Shown piece by piece: positions 19,157 to 28,360 of a stretch of DNA of 64,000 nucleotides (within the stretch, counting starts at the first letter, position 1; each line of letters starts with the position of its first letter). A program made the translations under genes and the position numbers. The stretch is from Pirellulaceae bacterium (lineage in GTDB: Bacteria > Planctomycetota > Planctomycetia > Pirellulales > Pirellulaceae), in NCBI GenBank assembly GCA_029243025.1, contig JAQWSU010000057.1:1-64000 (forward strand), given 5' to 3'. The notes under the pieces are model-generated. The model made no database searches. It saw only the letters and a program-made list of their open reading frames with translations, and was not told where the DNA came from.

Positions 19157-20596
19157 TCATGCTATGATTTCCTTCACTACATTGCCTGCCACATCCGTGA
19201 GGCGGAATGGACGCCCCCGATGTTCGAAGGTCAGTTTCTCGTGATCGAGACCCATGAGGTGAAGCATGGTGGCGTGAAGATCGTTGATGTGGACCTGGTT
19301 CTCCACGCCGTAGTAGCCAAAGTCATCGGTTTTGCCATAGGTGAGGCCGCCTTTGACTCCACCTCCGGCCATCCACATGGTGAATCCGTGATGATTGTGT
19401 TCTCGGCCGGGCTTCTGCTTGTTACCGTCTAGAATTTGTGTGTGGGGAGTTCGTCCAAATTCTCCGCCCCAAAGTACGAGTGTGTCTTCGAGCAAGCCTC
19501 GTCGTTTTAGATCGGTGAGAAGCCCTGCGACGGGTTTGTCCGAGATCGAACACTCCTTTCGGAGACCGCCATTAATATTACCATGATGATCCCAACCACC
19601 GAGCGAAACTTGGACGAATCGAACGCCGGCTTCCGCAAATCGACGGGCGAGCAAACATTGTTTTGCGAACTGGTCGGTCGGTTTTTCACCAACACCGTAG
19701 AGGGCCAATGTTTCTTTTGACTCTTCGGCAAAGTTGACAAGACGTGGTGTTTCCGTTTGCATCCGAAAGGCGAGTTCAAATGACTCGATGACACCTTCCA
19801 TTTGTTGATCTGTGTTCAATCGTTCAAGTTGTTGGCGATTCAGCTGTTGAATCAGATCGATTCGGTGACGTTGGACACTGGCAGGCAGGCTTGCATCGGT
19901 CAGGTGGCGGATGGGAGCTTTGTCAGGAGAGGATTCTACGTGTTGGATTGCCGTACCCTGGTGGATCGCGGGTAGGAATGCGCTGCTGAAGTTCGGCTCG
20001 CCTTCCTGAGGCAGAATCGTGATGTACGACGGGAGTTTTTGGTTTTCTGTTCCTAATCCATAGGAGAGCCACGCGCCCATTGAAGGAACGACGTCAAACA
20101 GATTGCCTGTGTGGAGTTGTCGAATCGCCACCGGATGGTTGGGGCTGTCGGCCTGGACGGCCCGCAGAACACACAAGTCGTCCGCGTGCTTTGCTGTGTG
20201 GGGTAGCAGGTTACTCATGTAGAGATCCGATTCACCCTGGTGTCCGAAACCTGCGATTGGACCCAGCAGTCGCGTGTCTTCAAGACCTACTGTTGCTTCG
20301 GTCTCCGGTAACGAATACGGTAACTTCTGACCGGCCCTCTTCGCCAAAAGTGGTTTGTAATCGTAGAGGTCCATCTGCGAAGGGCCACCTGCCATGAACA
20401 GAAAGATGATGCGTTTGGCTTTGGCTGGTGACTGTGGAGGTTGGGTGGCGAGAGGCGACCTCCCTCTAGATTCAACTGCCGTCCTCACGGGGCTGGCAGC
20501 GGCCTGCTGCTCAAACATCGACTGCAGCGCGATGGCACCGAACCCGCAACTTGTGGCCCGGAGAAAGTGTCGCCTTGATGGTTGGAGCGTGCGCAT
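19157..20596 (-). CDS. DUF1501 family protein with twin-arginine signal
   Basis: 479 residues. The N-terminus has a SRRHFLRAT twin-arginine motif followed by a hydrophobic stretch, so it is exported folded. Family signatures are clear: IIFLFMAGGPSQMDLYDYKP, LRAVQADSPNHPVAIRQLHTGN, SLGGWDHHGNI, VLWGGEFGRTP and GREHNHHGFTMWMAGGGVKGG. These belong to an alkaline-phosphatase/sulfatase-like fold of unknown reaction that is greatly expanded in planctomycetes. It starts 7 bases after the stop of the DUF1549/DUF1553 cytochrome gene, the usual pairing for these two families. Confidence 0.93.
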   Translation of the reverse strand: MRTLQPSRRHFLRATSCGFGAIALQSMFEQQAAASPVRTAVESRGRSPLATQPPQSPAKAKRIIFLFMAGGPSQMDLYDYKPLLAKRAGQKLPYSLPETEATVGLEDTRLLGPIAGFGHQGESDLYMSNLLPHTAKHADDLCVLRAVQADSPNHPVAIRQLHTGNLFDVVPSMGAWLSYGLGTENQKLPSYITILPQEGEPNFSSAFLPAIHQGTAIQHVESSPDKAPIRHLTDASLPASVQRHRIDLIQQLNRQQLERLNTDQQMEGVIESFELAFRMQTETPRLVNFAEESKETLALYGVGEKPTDQFAKQCLLARRFAEAGVRFVQVSLGGWDHHGNINGGLRKECSISDKPVAGLLTDLKRRGLLEDTLVLWGGEFGRTPHTQILDGNKQKPGREHNHHGFTMWMAGGGVKGGLTYGKTDDFGYYGVENQVHINDLHATMLHLMGLDHEKLTFEHRGRPFRLTDVAGNVVKEIIA

Positions 20597-20603
20597 GGCA
20601 AAT

Positions 20604-23600
20604 CTATTCGCGGAAAAGGAAGCCGTTGGATCCTAGCACGGCGTGACATAGTTGTATCCAGGCAGTTGAACGAGCTTCTTCTGATGCTGCAGTTTTTTCG
20701 AGTTCTTGAACACATTGGTCCAGGAAGGTGAGTATGGTTTGGGTTTCAAAAGATGTGGCAGGTCGATTCATTGCGAGCAGGTAAAGCTGGTTAATTCGAG
20801 CCCGTTCATCATCGGGGTAAGCCTGATTCAGACGCTCCGATAAGCGACTTGCCTGCTGTTTGACAAATGGTGAATTGAGCAGGAATAAGGCTTGAGTTGC
20901 GACGGTGGTATTCGATCGAGCGCCGTTAATTTCACTCGGATGCGGAAAGTCAAAGACGCTAAGCACTTCGAGTTCTCCCATGGGGCGTTCGCGTTTGAAG
21001 GGCAGGTAAACCGTGCGTCGATTCTTGACGTAATCCGCTGTCTTCCCAACCCAAGTTGGTGGGTTCACGTTGCCGCCCAGTCCAGCAATGTTGTTTTTCA
21101 GTTCCAACCCCAGTGACGGTCCGCCTCGTTCCGGATCCAGTTGTCCGCTTACTGACAGCATTGCGTCGCGAATTGATTCGGCCGTAAGGCGTCGACGGTC
21201 CATGCGCCAGAGTAATTCATTGTCGGGATCTATTTTTGTCGCGCGAGCATCATGATTTGATGAAAGTTGATAGGTACTCGACAACACCATGCCACGAATT
21301 GTTTGTTTGAGAGACCATTGATCATCTTCTTGTAATCGGATGGCGAGGAAGTCAAGAAGTTTCGGATGGCTGGGCAGGGTGCCATGGACTCCAAAGTAAT
21401 CGACCGACCGAACGAGTCCTTTTCCGAAGAGGTGATGCCAGATTCGATTGACCAACACACGTGAAGTCAGTGGGTTGTCGCCGTCAGTAAGCCATTGGGC
21501 AAGTTGTAAACGCCCGCTGGTTTTTGCGGGAATGTGATGTCGGTCGGAGACTGCGATGGTTGTGAGGAACCCGCGTGGTACAATTTCGCCTAGCGATTGA
21601 AAGTCACCTCGTCGGTAAATTGGAGTGTCATGTGGCTGATCGACGTCACGCACGGCCAAAGCTTGCATGCGGTCAGGTCGCGCCGCTTCGAGTCGTTTGG
21701 CAAGACTTTCGATCTCATCGTTGATTTTTGCGATGCCTGGATGGTCGGCAGCAACTTTCGAACCGCTGAAAATTTGCAGAGCAAAATTCGGTTGATCGCC
21801 TTTGCCAATGTTGACGATGTGTGAATGATTGATTCCAAGGCCGGTCCAACCTGGGATGGAGCACTGTGCATAGATCGGGAGTCCCGTATCAGCTTGTTTT
21901 CCCTGGATGCTACCGAGTTCCACTTTTTCAAAATCTTCGGCAAAGATCTGTTGAGATTTGCTGGACTCCACGATGCTCAAATCGTCAATCGCGCCGCTGA
22001 AGCGACTGGTGTAATCGCTTGACGTGATGTGGATCGTGACGGTACCTGACCCATCGCCCTGATAAACAAAAGAAATAGGACTCAGTTGTTGAGCGCCCGT
22101 CTTGCCTGACCAAGCCTGCACGCGATGGAGATGGTGGGCCAGAACTGTGCCATCTTCGCGCAATACTTGCAGCAGCAAACCGTCATTTTCATTTGTTGCT
22201 TGATCAGCAGTAGCCCAGGTGGAAGGGCCTGCCATCAAAGAAACGCGATATTCTCGTTTGGCATCGTTTGCATCGATGCTGGTTTCTAAGGTAAGTGCGT
22301 TTGCCTGATCGTTGACTGCCTTGGTTGTGAATCTGTGTTTGTCATCTTGCTGCTGTAATTGTTCGAGTTCTGTTCGCAGGCTCTGTTGTTGCTGATCGAT
22401 TTCCTGGCGGAGTTGTTCGAACTTCTCTACAGCGTCTGTGGGTTCCGGAAGGCTTACGTGATTGATCTGACTCCAAACACCGGGGCCGTCATAGCTGGTC
22501 GTGAGTGTGCTGTGGAAAATCCCGGCTAACGCGTAATAATCGGCCGTGGTAACCGGGTCGAATTTGTGATCGTGACATCGAGCACAAGAAAGCGTTTGCC
22601 CCAGAAAGGTTCGGCCAATCCGATCGATCTGATGATCGACAACGTCTGCCGCGAGTTGTTCCTTAATGTAGTTTTGAAGCGTCCATGGCCCGATCGCCAG
22701 GTATCCGGTTGCGATTAGGTGTTCACGTCGCTGTTTGTCATTTTCGAAGGGTAGCAGATCACCCGCAATTTGCTCGTGGATGAACTGGTCGAGCGGTTTA
22801 TCTGCGTTGAAAGCTTCGATGACGTAGTCTCGATACCGCCAAGCATCGCGGATCAAAATGTTACCTTGGATGTCGGCAAGATCTGCGTAGCACGATAAAT
22901 CAAACCAGTGCCGAGCCCAGTGATCGCCGAATCCAGGTGAATCCAATAGCCGATCAACAACTCGTTCATAGGCCCCATCAGACGGGTCGTTGATAAACGC
23001 GTCGATTTCCGCGGGCGTTGGAGGCAAACCTGTTAGGTCGAACGTGACGCGGCGCAAAAGAGTGTAGCGGTCAGCGTTGTTTACCGGTGATAGCCCTGCG
23101 GCTTCGAGTTTTGCCAGAATGAAAATGTCCGATTCATCCTGTGCCCAGTCGTGATCCTTGACGGTTGGCAGCCGAGCCTGCGAAATCGGCTGAAAAGCCC
23201 ATCGCTTTTCGGGAGCGATTTGGGGTTGTTTCGACTCGCGTGGATCGGGTGCGCCCATCGCTATCCATTGTTCGAGCAAGGCGATTTCTGACGCCGGCAG
23301 TTTTTCGTCCGGCGGCATTTCGTAGCTCTCATGCCGGATGGCCTCCATCAGAAGACTCTTGTCCGGCTTGCCAGGGACGATCGCGGCCCCTTCGCTACCA
23401 CCTTTTTCCCAGCCGTGACGGGAATCAAGCACGAGCCCGCCTTTTGCTTTACCTGATTCGTGACTGTGGCATCCGAAACAGCGACGCTCCAAGATCGGTG
23501 CAATCTGACCTTCGAAAAATTTGATCCCGTTAGCCGAGAGTTGCTGGCTGTTGACCGGTTGCACTTCATCTGCAAAGACGACTGCCAAAGGCACTAGCCA

Positions 23601-23660
23601 AACAGCCATTATTCCTGCCGCTAGACATAGACGCATTGAAATCAGTCGTCGAAAATTCAT
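20604..23660 (-). CDS. PSD1 / planctomycete cytochrome c domain protein (DUF1549, DUF1553)
   Basis: 1018 residues. After a signal peptide (LCLAAGIMAVWLVPLAVVFA) comes the planctomycete cytochrome domain with CFGCH at residues 61-65. DUF1549 follows (~175-380: ILAKLEAAGLSPV, LTGLPPTPAEIDAFI, HWARHWFDLSCYAD, GQTLSCARCHDHKFDP). That last motif is a second CxxCH, so two haems are possible. A Gln-rich coiled-coil stretch (~415-440) and a beta-rich insert precede DUF1553 (~715-1000: QLAQWLTDGDNPLTSRVLVNRIWHHLFGKG, MDRRRLTAESIRDAML). These proteins pair with DUF1501 and sit in sugar-degradation loci; the function is unproven, probably extracytoplasmic redox. Confidence 0.93.
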   Translation of the reverse strand: MNFRRLISMRLCLAAGIMAVWLVPLAVVFADEVQPVNSQQLSANGIKFFEGQIAPILERRCFGCHSHESGKAKGGLVLDSRHGWEKGGSEGAAIVPGKPDKSLLMEAIRHESYEMPPDEKLPASEIALLEQWIAMGAPDPRESKQPQIAPEKRWAFQPISQARLPTVKDHDWAQDESDIFILAKLEAAGLSPVNNADRYTLLRRVTFDLTGLPPTPAEIDAFINDPSDGAYERVVDRLLDSPGFGDHWARHWFDLSCYADLADIQGNILIRDAWRYRDYVIEAFNADKPLDQFIHEQIAGDLLPFENDKQRREHLIATGYLAIGPWTLQNYIKEQLAADVVDHQIDRIGRTFLGQTLSCARCHDHKFDPVTTADYYALAGIFHSTLTTSYDGPGVWSQINHVSLPEPTDAVEKFEQLRQEIDQQQQSLRTELEQLQQQDDKHRFTTKAVNDQANALTLETSIDANDAKREYRVSLMAGPSTWATADQATNENDGLLLQVLREDGTVLAHHLHRVQAWSGKTGAQQLSPISFVYQGDGSGTVTIHITSSDYTSRFSGAIDDLSIVESSKSQQIFAEDFEKVELGSIQGKQADTGLPIYAQCSIPGWTGLGINHSHIVNIGKGDQPNFALQIFSGSKVAADHPGIAKINDEIESLAKRLEAARPDRMQALAVRDVDQPHDTPIYRRGDFQSLGEIVPRGFLTTIAVSDRHHIPAKTSGRLQLAQWLTDGDNPLTSRVLVNRIWHHLFGKGLVRSVDYFGVHGTLPSHPKLLDFLAIRLQEDDQWSLKQTIRGMVLSSTYQLSSNHDARATKIDPDNELLWRMDRRRLTAESIRDAMLSVSGQLDPERGGPSLGLELKNNIAGLGGNVNPPTWVGKTADYVKNRRTVYLPFKRERPMGELEVLSVFDFPHPSEINGARSNTTVATQALFLLNSPFVKQQASRLSERLNQAYPDDERARINQLYLLAMNRPATSFETQTILTFLDQCVQELEKTAASEEARSTAWIQLCHAVLGSNGFLFRE

Positions 23661-23707
23661 TATGATTTTCTCAGTGAATGCGGTTGTGAAATAACGGATG
23701 TTTCCAG

Positions 23708-24481
23708 CTAACGAGACTGAGCAGATCTTTCGGACGCGTCGGTCATGGGCGGCGGGTCTCGAAGCTCATCCAGCAAACTGTCGTAAGCTGTGCGAATGTG
23801 GTCTCCCATTGCTTTTCGTGCTTGTTGCACGTCGCCTGCTACGAGTGCAGAATAGATCCGAGCGTGCGAGCCGTTTGCTGCTTCGCGACGACTTTCGGAC
23901 CAGCGGATTCGCACCAAGTGTGGCTCCAGTGTTTTCAGTAAGGTTGAAAGCACAGAATTCATCACTGAATTTCCCGACAAACGGCCGATTTCGTGATGAA
24001 ACTCGAGGTCCAATTTAACGTATTCCGGGGACGCCGTTGTAATCGGAATAGCGGCCATTTTTTCGAGAATCTGTCGCAGTCTGAAAAGCTCTGGCAGTTC
24101 ACGCCGCTCAGCCGCACGAGCCACCATGGTCAATTCCAAAACCTCTCGCATCTCCAGCACATGGAATAGGTTGTACTCTTCCCGGCTCATGAGCTCCCCG
24201 AAATCCCGACTCACCTGCCGGTCAAAGGATTGTGGATCCGCTGAATCGTCCACGGTTTGTACGATCGCGCCGACTCGGGGGAGCACCTTTACAAATCCCC
24301 GCCCTTGAGCATCAAGCAACGCGTCCCGAACAACTCCTGCCTTCACGCCAAATTGAACCGCCAATTCTCGAATGGGTGGCAGGCGAGCGCCGTGCGCCAG
24401 GCCGTCGTTAGCGATCAAATTGCCGATCAACCCCACAACCTCGGAAGCGTTGCCCGTCATAGAGGTGGTTTCAGTACTCAT
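23708..24481 (-). CDS. FadR/GntR-family transcriptional regulator (FCD type)
   Basis: 257 residues. Residues ~12-85 form the GntR winged helix (LIGNLIANDGLAHGARLPPIRELAVQFGVKAGVVRDAL, then GRGFVKVLPRVGAIV). Residues ~110-240 are the all-helical FCD ligand domain (FHVLEMREVLELTMVARAAERR, LEFHHEIGRLSGN, HARIYSALVAGDVQQARKAM), with the His and Asp/Glu residues that normally bind a metal and a carboxylate ligand. It is the first gene of the same-strand series running to 13058, 47 bases before the cytochrome gene, so it probably controls that operon in response to a sugar acid. The upstream region holds a TGTTTAC direct repeat that could be an operator. Confidence 0.87.
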   Translation of the reverse strand: MSTETTSMTGNASEVVGLIGNLIANDGLAHGARLPPIRELAVQFGVKAGVVRDALLDAQGRGFVKVLPRVGAIVQTVDDSADPQSFDRQVSRDFGELMSREEYNLFHVLEMREVLELTMVARAAERRELPELFRLRQILEKMAAIPITTASPEYVKLDLEFHHEIGRLSGNSVMNSVLSTLLKTLEPHLVRIRWSESRREAANGSHARIYSALVAGDVQQARKAMGDHIRTAYDSLLDELRDPPPMTDASERSAQSR

Positions 24482-24495
24482 GGGTCCCTTTCCAT

Positions 24496-24522
24496 TGTTT
24501 ACATCGCATCCCGGTGTTTACG
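24496..24522. promoter_or_regulatory. Direct repeat TGTTTAC x2, possible operator of the FadR-type gene
   Basis: TGTTTAC occurs at 24496-24502 and again at 24515-24521, 19 bases apart (about two helical turns), 15-40 bases upstream of the regulator start. The position suits an autoregulatory site or a promoter-proximal site. No palindrome typical of FadR-type operators was found here, so this is tentative. Confidence 0.3.
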
Positions 24523-25124
24523 ATCAACGCAGTTGTTTGGGGTGGGTCGATTCTAGTCGTGAGTTCTTCTGATTGTCAAATAAACCAAACTGATCTTCCT
24601 CTGATTGTGATGTTTTTTCGTTCATGGCCGATCGTATGATCGCCACGCGAATGACGTTTTCTTCTGCAAATGTGATGTTTATTGGGGATAGTGGCGGTTG
24701 AGCTGATTTGCAAATGATGCGATGTCCGGTTGCCATGTTGGTCCTCAACCAGCCCTTTGTTGCTGGATGGAAAATCAACTGATTGGTCGGCTGATGATCA
24801 GGTATGGCCGCGGAGTCATCGGTCGTTTTGGGCCGTTGGATCGACAGAGTAGAAACAGCCAGATTCGAGCACGGTTGACCACTAGGAAAGGGCGCTCATG
24901 ATTTTTTGCCGCAGTTCTCGAGGCTGGCTTTGCCATGATCAATGGCTGGTATTCACAAAAAATCGCAGATGCCTTTCCGGAAATGGTCGCGATCTGTAAC
25001 AAAGGCTCAAAATGATTTTTGGGATTATTGGCAAGAGTTCGCAGTTCCGACCGAAAATATGGTTTTTGGGCCCGCATCGGTCTATTTTCTCTGGAGACCA
25101 TGGAACTTTTAAGGAACGGCTTCA
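24523..25124. other. Intergenic region, divergent promoters
   Basis: About 600 bases between the minus-strand regulator and the plus-strand micro-protein. Short open frames on the minus strand were examined and do not look like proteins. No RNA gene or repeat recognised. It must contain the promoters for both flanking units. Confidence 0.45.
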
Positions 25125-25322
25125 ATGACATCATCGGAAAAACCCGAGAAACAAACCGCAGCGAACACAATGATTGCTGCAGGAATCGCAATCGGAACCG
25201 GGGTTGGTGCTGCGATTGGCAATTCAATCGGAAATGTTGGAGCGGGAGTTGGGGTTGGAATCGCGCTCGGCGCAGCGATTGGATTAAGGATCGCTTCGCA
25301 ACGGAAAAAGGCAGCGACTTAG
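25125..25322 (+). CDS. Glycine-zipper membrane micro-protein
   Basis: 65 residues. An AAGGAAC ribosome-binding sequence lies about 8 bases before the ATG, which supports this as a real small gene. After a polar N-terminus (TSSEKPEKQTAA) two hydrophobic stretches are built of small residues with regular GxxxG spacing (AAGIAIGTGVGAAIGNSIG, then GAGVGVGIALGAAIGLRIA), ending in a basic tail (SQRKKAAT). The pattern is that of glycine-zipper proteins that pack in the membrane as hairpins. A role in envelope stress or membrane insertion is possible but cannot be read from sequence. It stands alone between larger intergenic regions. Confidence 0.68.
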   Translation: MTSSEKPEKQTAANTMIAAGIAIGTGVGAAIGNSIGNVGAGVGVGIALGAAIGLRIASQRKKAAT

Positions 25323-25818
25323 TCTCAATGGAATGTTGTCGCTAGGCGGTTTGAGTCCAGGTCCGGATTGTTTTTTTGGGGAACGCCGTTCTCCACGAAC
25401 TCGAAGATCTTAATCGTCCGTTGATCTGGGGATTTAGAATCGAGGGTAAAGATTTGACCTCTTTCTGGCTTTGGTCGCCAATTTCAGATGGTGGTTGGTG
25501 GGTCAAACGGGCGAGTTGACTTGCTGCCTTGCTTACAAGGAGTAAGCAGTCGCCAGATTCATTTGTCGGGCTACGAAACGGTCAATTTGGTTGTAACGAA
25601 CACCTTTATCGAACGATGAAACTTGCTTTGCGGTTGGTGCTCCTGTGATTGAGAGCCGAGTCGACGATCGAGAATAAAGGAGCGAATGACGAGGCCGTGG
25701 TTTACCGTTGCGAGGGAAATCGATAAATGGTTTTCATCAACTTGAGCTTCCGCTTAGAATCTCGTTAGACTCTTGAGGATGGAATGTACGTTTTTCGGTA
25801 CTGATTCGGTCGGCGAAA
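25323..25818. other. Intergenic region without recognised gene
   Basis: Nearly 500 bases between two plus-strand genes. No convincing frame on either strand. An AAGGAGTAAG segment near 25536 resembles a ribosome-binding site but no coding frame follows it. Confidence 0.45.
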
Positions 25819-27345
25819 ATGATTCGGTGGTCTCTACTATTTTGGCTGATATCTTCCTCATCCTTGGTTGTTGCGCCATCGATCCAACGTTTTCCCTTAA
25901 ATCAATTCACGAGCAACGGGTTTAACATTTCACGCGATGGTCAATCGATTTTGTCTGTATATCAAGACGACGGAGCGTTTTTAATCACACGCCAATTAGG
26001 AGCCATGCAACTTACGCTGGACGGTGCCAGTGATCCAACCTTGGAACGTCCCTCGTTGATCAATGCCGTGAGTGATGATTTATCGGTGTATGTCGGTGTT
26101 GGTGAAACATCAAATTCTGGAGATTCCGATCGTGAAGTGTTGCGTTGGACGGATGAATTAAAATGGCGGACGGTAACTGGCACCGATAGCGAATTTGCCG
26201 CAATGTCCGCGGATGGGAATACGGTGGTAGGAGATTTCTATGATGATGAATCGGAAGACTCTCAGACTTACGCGTTCTATTGGAATGTTGACCACGGTTC
26301 CATCCAGATTCCAGTGATTCCTGTCGAAACCGCGTATCGCTATTCCTCTTGGGCCACGGATCTGTCCGCAGACGGAACGCAAGTCGTGGGTTATTCGCAA
26401 GCGAATCTACCGAATGACGAGAACGGAAATCGCCGTACATTGATTGAGCCGTTTCTCTGGCGTTCGGAGATCGGGACGACAAATCTGGGAAGACTTCATG
26501 GCACGGACTCCCGCTCCGTGGCAACCGCGATTTCAGGTGATGGCGATGTTGTGGTTGGATATAGCGAAGGAGTAAGTGGCGCGAAAGCTTTTGTTTGGAC
26601 GGCTGATGACGGAATGCAAGGGTTGGAAGGGATTGATGCAAAAACAACGCGCGCGTTCTGGGTGGCAAATCGGGGAACCGTCATTTTTGGTGATTGTGGA
26701 AACGAGCTTGTTGTTTGGGACGAACGCCGCCGTATCCGTTCATTGGTCGATTACCTTGGTGGGCAGGGATTCGAGACAAGTGGTTGGGAGGAGATGCATT
26801 TAGCGGGTATTTCTGATGACGGTAACAAGCTGTTACTCGAAGCTCGTATTGATGGCGATCACCACGCAATGGCGTTGAACTTTCATCAGCAGAGATGTGA
26901 CGTGTTGGGAGACGGTCTTTGCAGTGCGGCTGATCTAGATGCGATTTCTGCGGAAGCACGGGGCGATAAGGACAATCCTTTTTTTGATCTTACCCGCGAC
27001 TTTTCTGTTGATGAGAGTGACCGCGAATTCTGGGTGACAGAGACGATGGGGAGTTTCTTTGGGGATTCAAATCTGGATGGGCAATTCGATTTGGCCGACC
27101 TTGTCCAGGTGTTTCGGATGGGCGATTACGAGGATGGATTCTCGATCAACTCCGGATGGGGAGCAGGTGATTGGAATGGTGACGGAGAATTCGATTCTCA
27201 GGACCTTGTGTTTGCGATGAAAAAAGGAGGCTTTGAAGCAGGCCATCAGGAGTTGATACGGGTGATCCCGGAACCGAGTTTTCTTGGGGGCTGGCTGCCA
27301 CTAGGAATAGCGGTGCTTTGGCGAACAGTTGGCAAGTCCGGATGA
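25819..27345 (+). CDS. Extracellular HAF-repeat protein with dockerin-like loops and PEP-type C-terminus
   Basis: 508 residues with a signal peptide (LLFWLISSSSLVVA). Residues ~35-350 are repeated HAF-type blades: FAMSADGNTVVGDF, WATDLSADGTQVVGYS, TAISGDGDVVVGYSEG, FVWTADDGMQGL, each joining a 'DG..VVG' turn with a 'FxW' strand. Residues ~355-475 contain calcium loops of dockerin type: GDSNLDGQFDLADL and GDWNGDGEFDSQDL, plus a partial one (GDGLCSAADLDAI). The C-terminus has VIPEP followed by a short hydrophobic stretch and basic residues, like PEP-CTERM sorting signals. A surface-attached or secreted protein is likely; the binding target is unknown. Confidence 0.82.
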   Translation: MIRWSLLFWLISSSSLVVAPSIQRFPLNQFTSNGFNISRDGQSILSVYQDDGAFLITRQLGAMQLTLDGASDPTLERPSLINAVSDDLSVYVGVGETSNSGDSDREVLRWTDELKWRTVTGTDSEFAAMSADGNTVVGDFYDDESEDSQTYAFYWNVDHGSIQIPVIPVETAYRYSSWATDLSADGTQVVGYSQANLPNDENGNRRTLIEPFLWRSEIGTTNLGRLHGTDSRSVATAISGDGDVVVGYSEGVSGAKAFVWTADDGMQGLEGIDAKTTRAFWVANRGTVIFGDCGNELVVWDERRRIRSLVDYLGGQGFETSGWEEMHLAGISDDGNKLLLEARIDGDHHAMALNFHQQRCDVLGDGLCSAADLDAISAEARGDKDNPFFDLTRDFSVDESDREFWVTETMGSFFGDSNLDGQFDLADLVQVFRMGDYEDGFSINSGWGAGDWNGDGEFDSQDLVFAMKKGGFEAGHQELIRVIPEPSFLGGWLPLGIAVLWRTVGKSG

Positions 27346-27568
27346 ATTGCAACGAAGAGAGGATTCTCGGCGTTATCGCAATCCATCCACGAATTTGAAT
27401 TAACCGCTGTGCGGCATTGCCTCAGACGATTCTTGCCTGGGCTCCCGATTGCCGATAGATAACAGAACGGCTCTCTTTAGTTACACGGGTCAGCCGTTTC
27501 AGGCCAAGAGCGGCCAGCAGGAATTCTCTGAGGATCTGTTTCGGTTGCTCCACAAAGCATCGACCGCA

Positions 27569-28360
27569 CTAGTTGAGTTCTGCCTTGGTACGTCCGAACC
27601 CCGGTGCCTCGACACGGATGGTGCAATCGTCGGTGATCGGTAGTAGGCTAGGAATGGATCCGGTTAATATGATCTGCCCGGCTTGAAGTTGATCACCGCG
27701 TTGTCGAACGACTTCCGTTAGCCAAGCGAGTGAAGAATTGATCGTGTCAATCAACGGCGCTCCGTCACACTGGTCGAGTAAGCGATCGTTGGAGAAAATT
27801 TGGAGAGATGAATCCTTCTCGACGCCGGTGGATTTCAGCTCGTCTCCCCACACAAATCCGGCATGAATTGCATTGTTTGCAACTAATTCTCCTGCCGATG
27901 GCTGTTTGCCTCGAATAACGTGATGATGCAGTTCAATCACCGGTACGACGTGAGAGACGCAGGTCGGAATCTGACCTGCAATGAAGTCCGTCGCAATCGG
28001 CTCACGCGATAATTGCACTGCCAACTCGCCTTCGATTGCTAGGTTGGTGAAGTTCGATCGTGATAGGGTGGTACCGGATTGGTGCATTTCCGAGTTGAAG
28101 AGCCTGCCGGTAATGCAATGGTCAATCCCCAGTTGTGCTCGGACTTTTGCAGAAGTGCAGCCGACCTTGTATCCAATGACTTGCTCGCCCCGATCACAGC
28201 GTAGATCTGCGATTGCTGCTTGAATCTCATAGGCTTGCTCAATCGTGAACTCGACGCCCTCCGCGAATAGCGTGCCCGGGCAATGTGCGTCGTAGTCTGC
28301 TAGTTGGCGTTTAGCGAATTCGTCGAGTTGAAATCGGGTCAATCGGTTTTGTGCCATCAT
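27569..28360 (-). CDS. Fumarylacetoacetate-hydrolase-family protein (2-keto-4-pentenoate hydratase type)
   Basis: 263 residues, cytoplasmic. The pattern is that of 2-hydroxypenta-2,4-dienoate hydratases and related 4-oxalocrotonate decarboxylases: QAYEIQAAIADLRCDRGEQVIGYKVGCTS near residues 47-75, IEGELAVQL with acidic metal ligands (~108), PVIELHHHVIRG (~140) and LVANNAIHAGFVWG (~158). Such enzymes hydrate 2-keto-4-enoic acids at the end of meta-cleavage or uronate-like pathways. No aromatic-degradation neighbours are present; it stands alone next to the decayed sugar locus. Two ATG codons are adjacent at the start. Confidence 0.85.
   Translation of the reverse strand: MMAQNRLTRFQLDEFAKRQLADYDAHCPGTLFAEGVEFTIEQAYEIQAAIADLRCDRGEQVIGYKVGCTSAKVRAQLGIDHCITGRLFNSEMHQSGTTLSRSNFTNLAIEGELAVQLSREPIATDFIAGQIPTCVSHVVPVIELHHHVIRGKQPSAGELVANNAIHAGFVWGDELKSTGVEKDSSLQIFSNDRLLDQCDGAPLIDTINSSLAWLTEVVRQRGDQLQAGQIILTGSIPSLLPITDDCTIRVEAPGFGRTKAELN

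Noticed and set aside
24524-24778. 84-codon minus-strand frame upstream of the FadR-type gene
   Set aside because: No recognisable pattern, no good start context, and it overlaps the promoter region.
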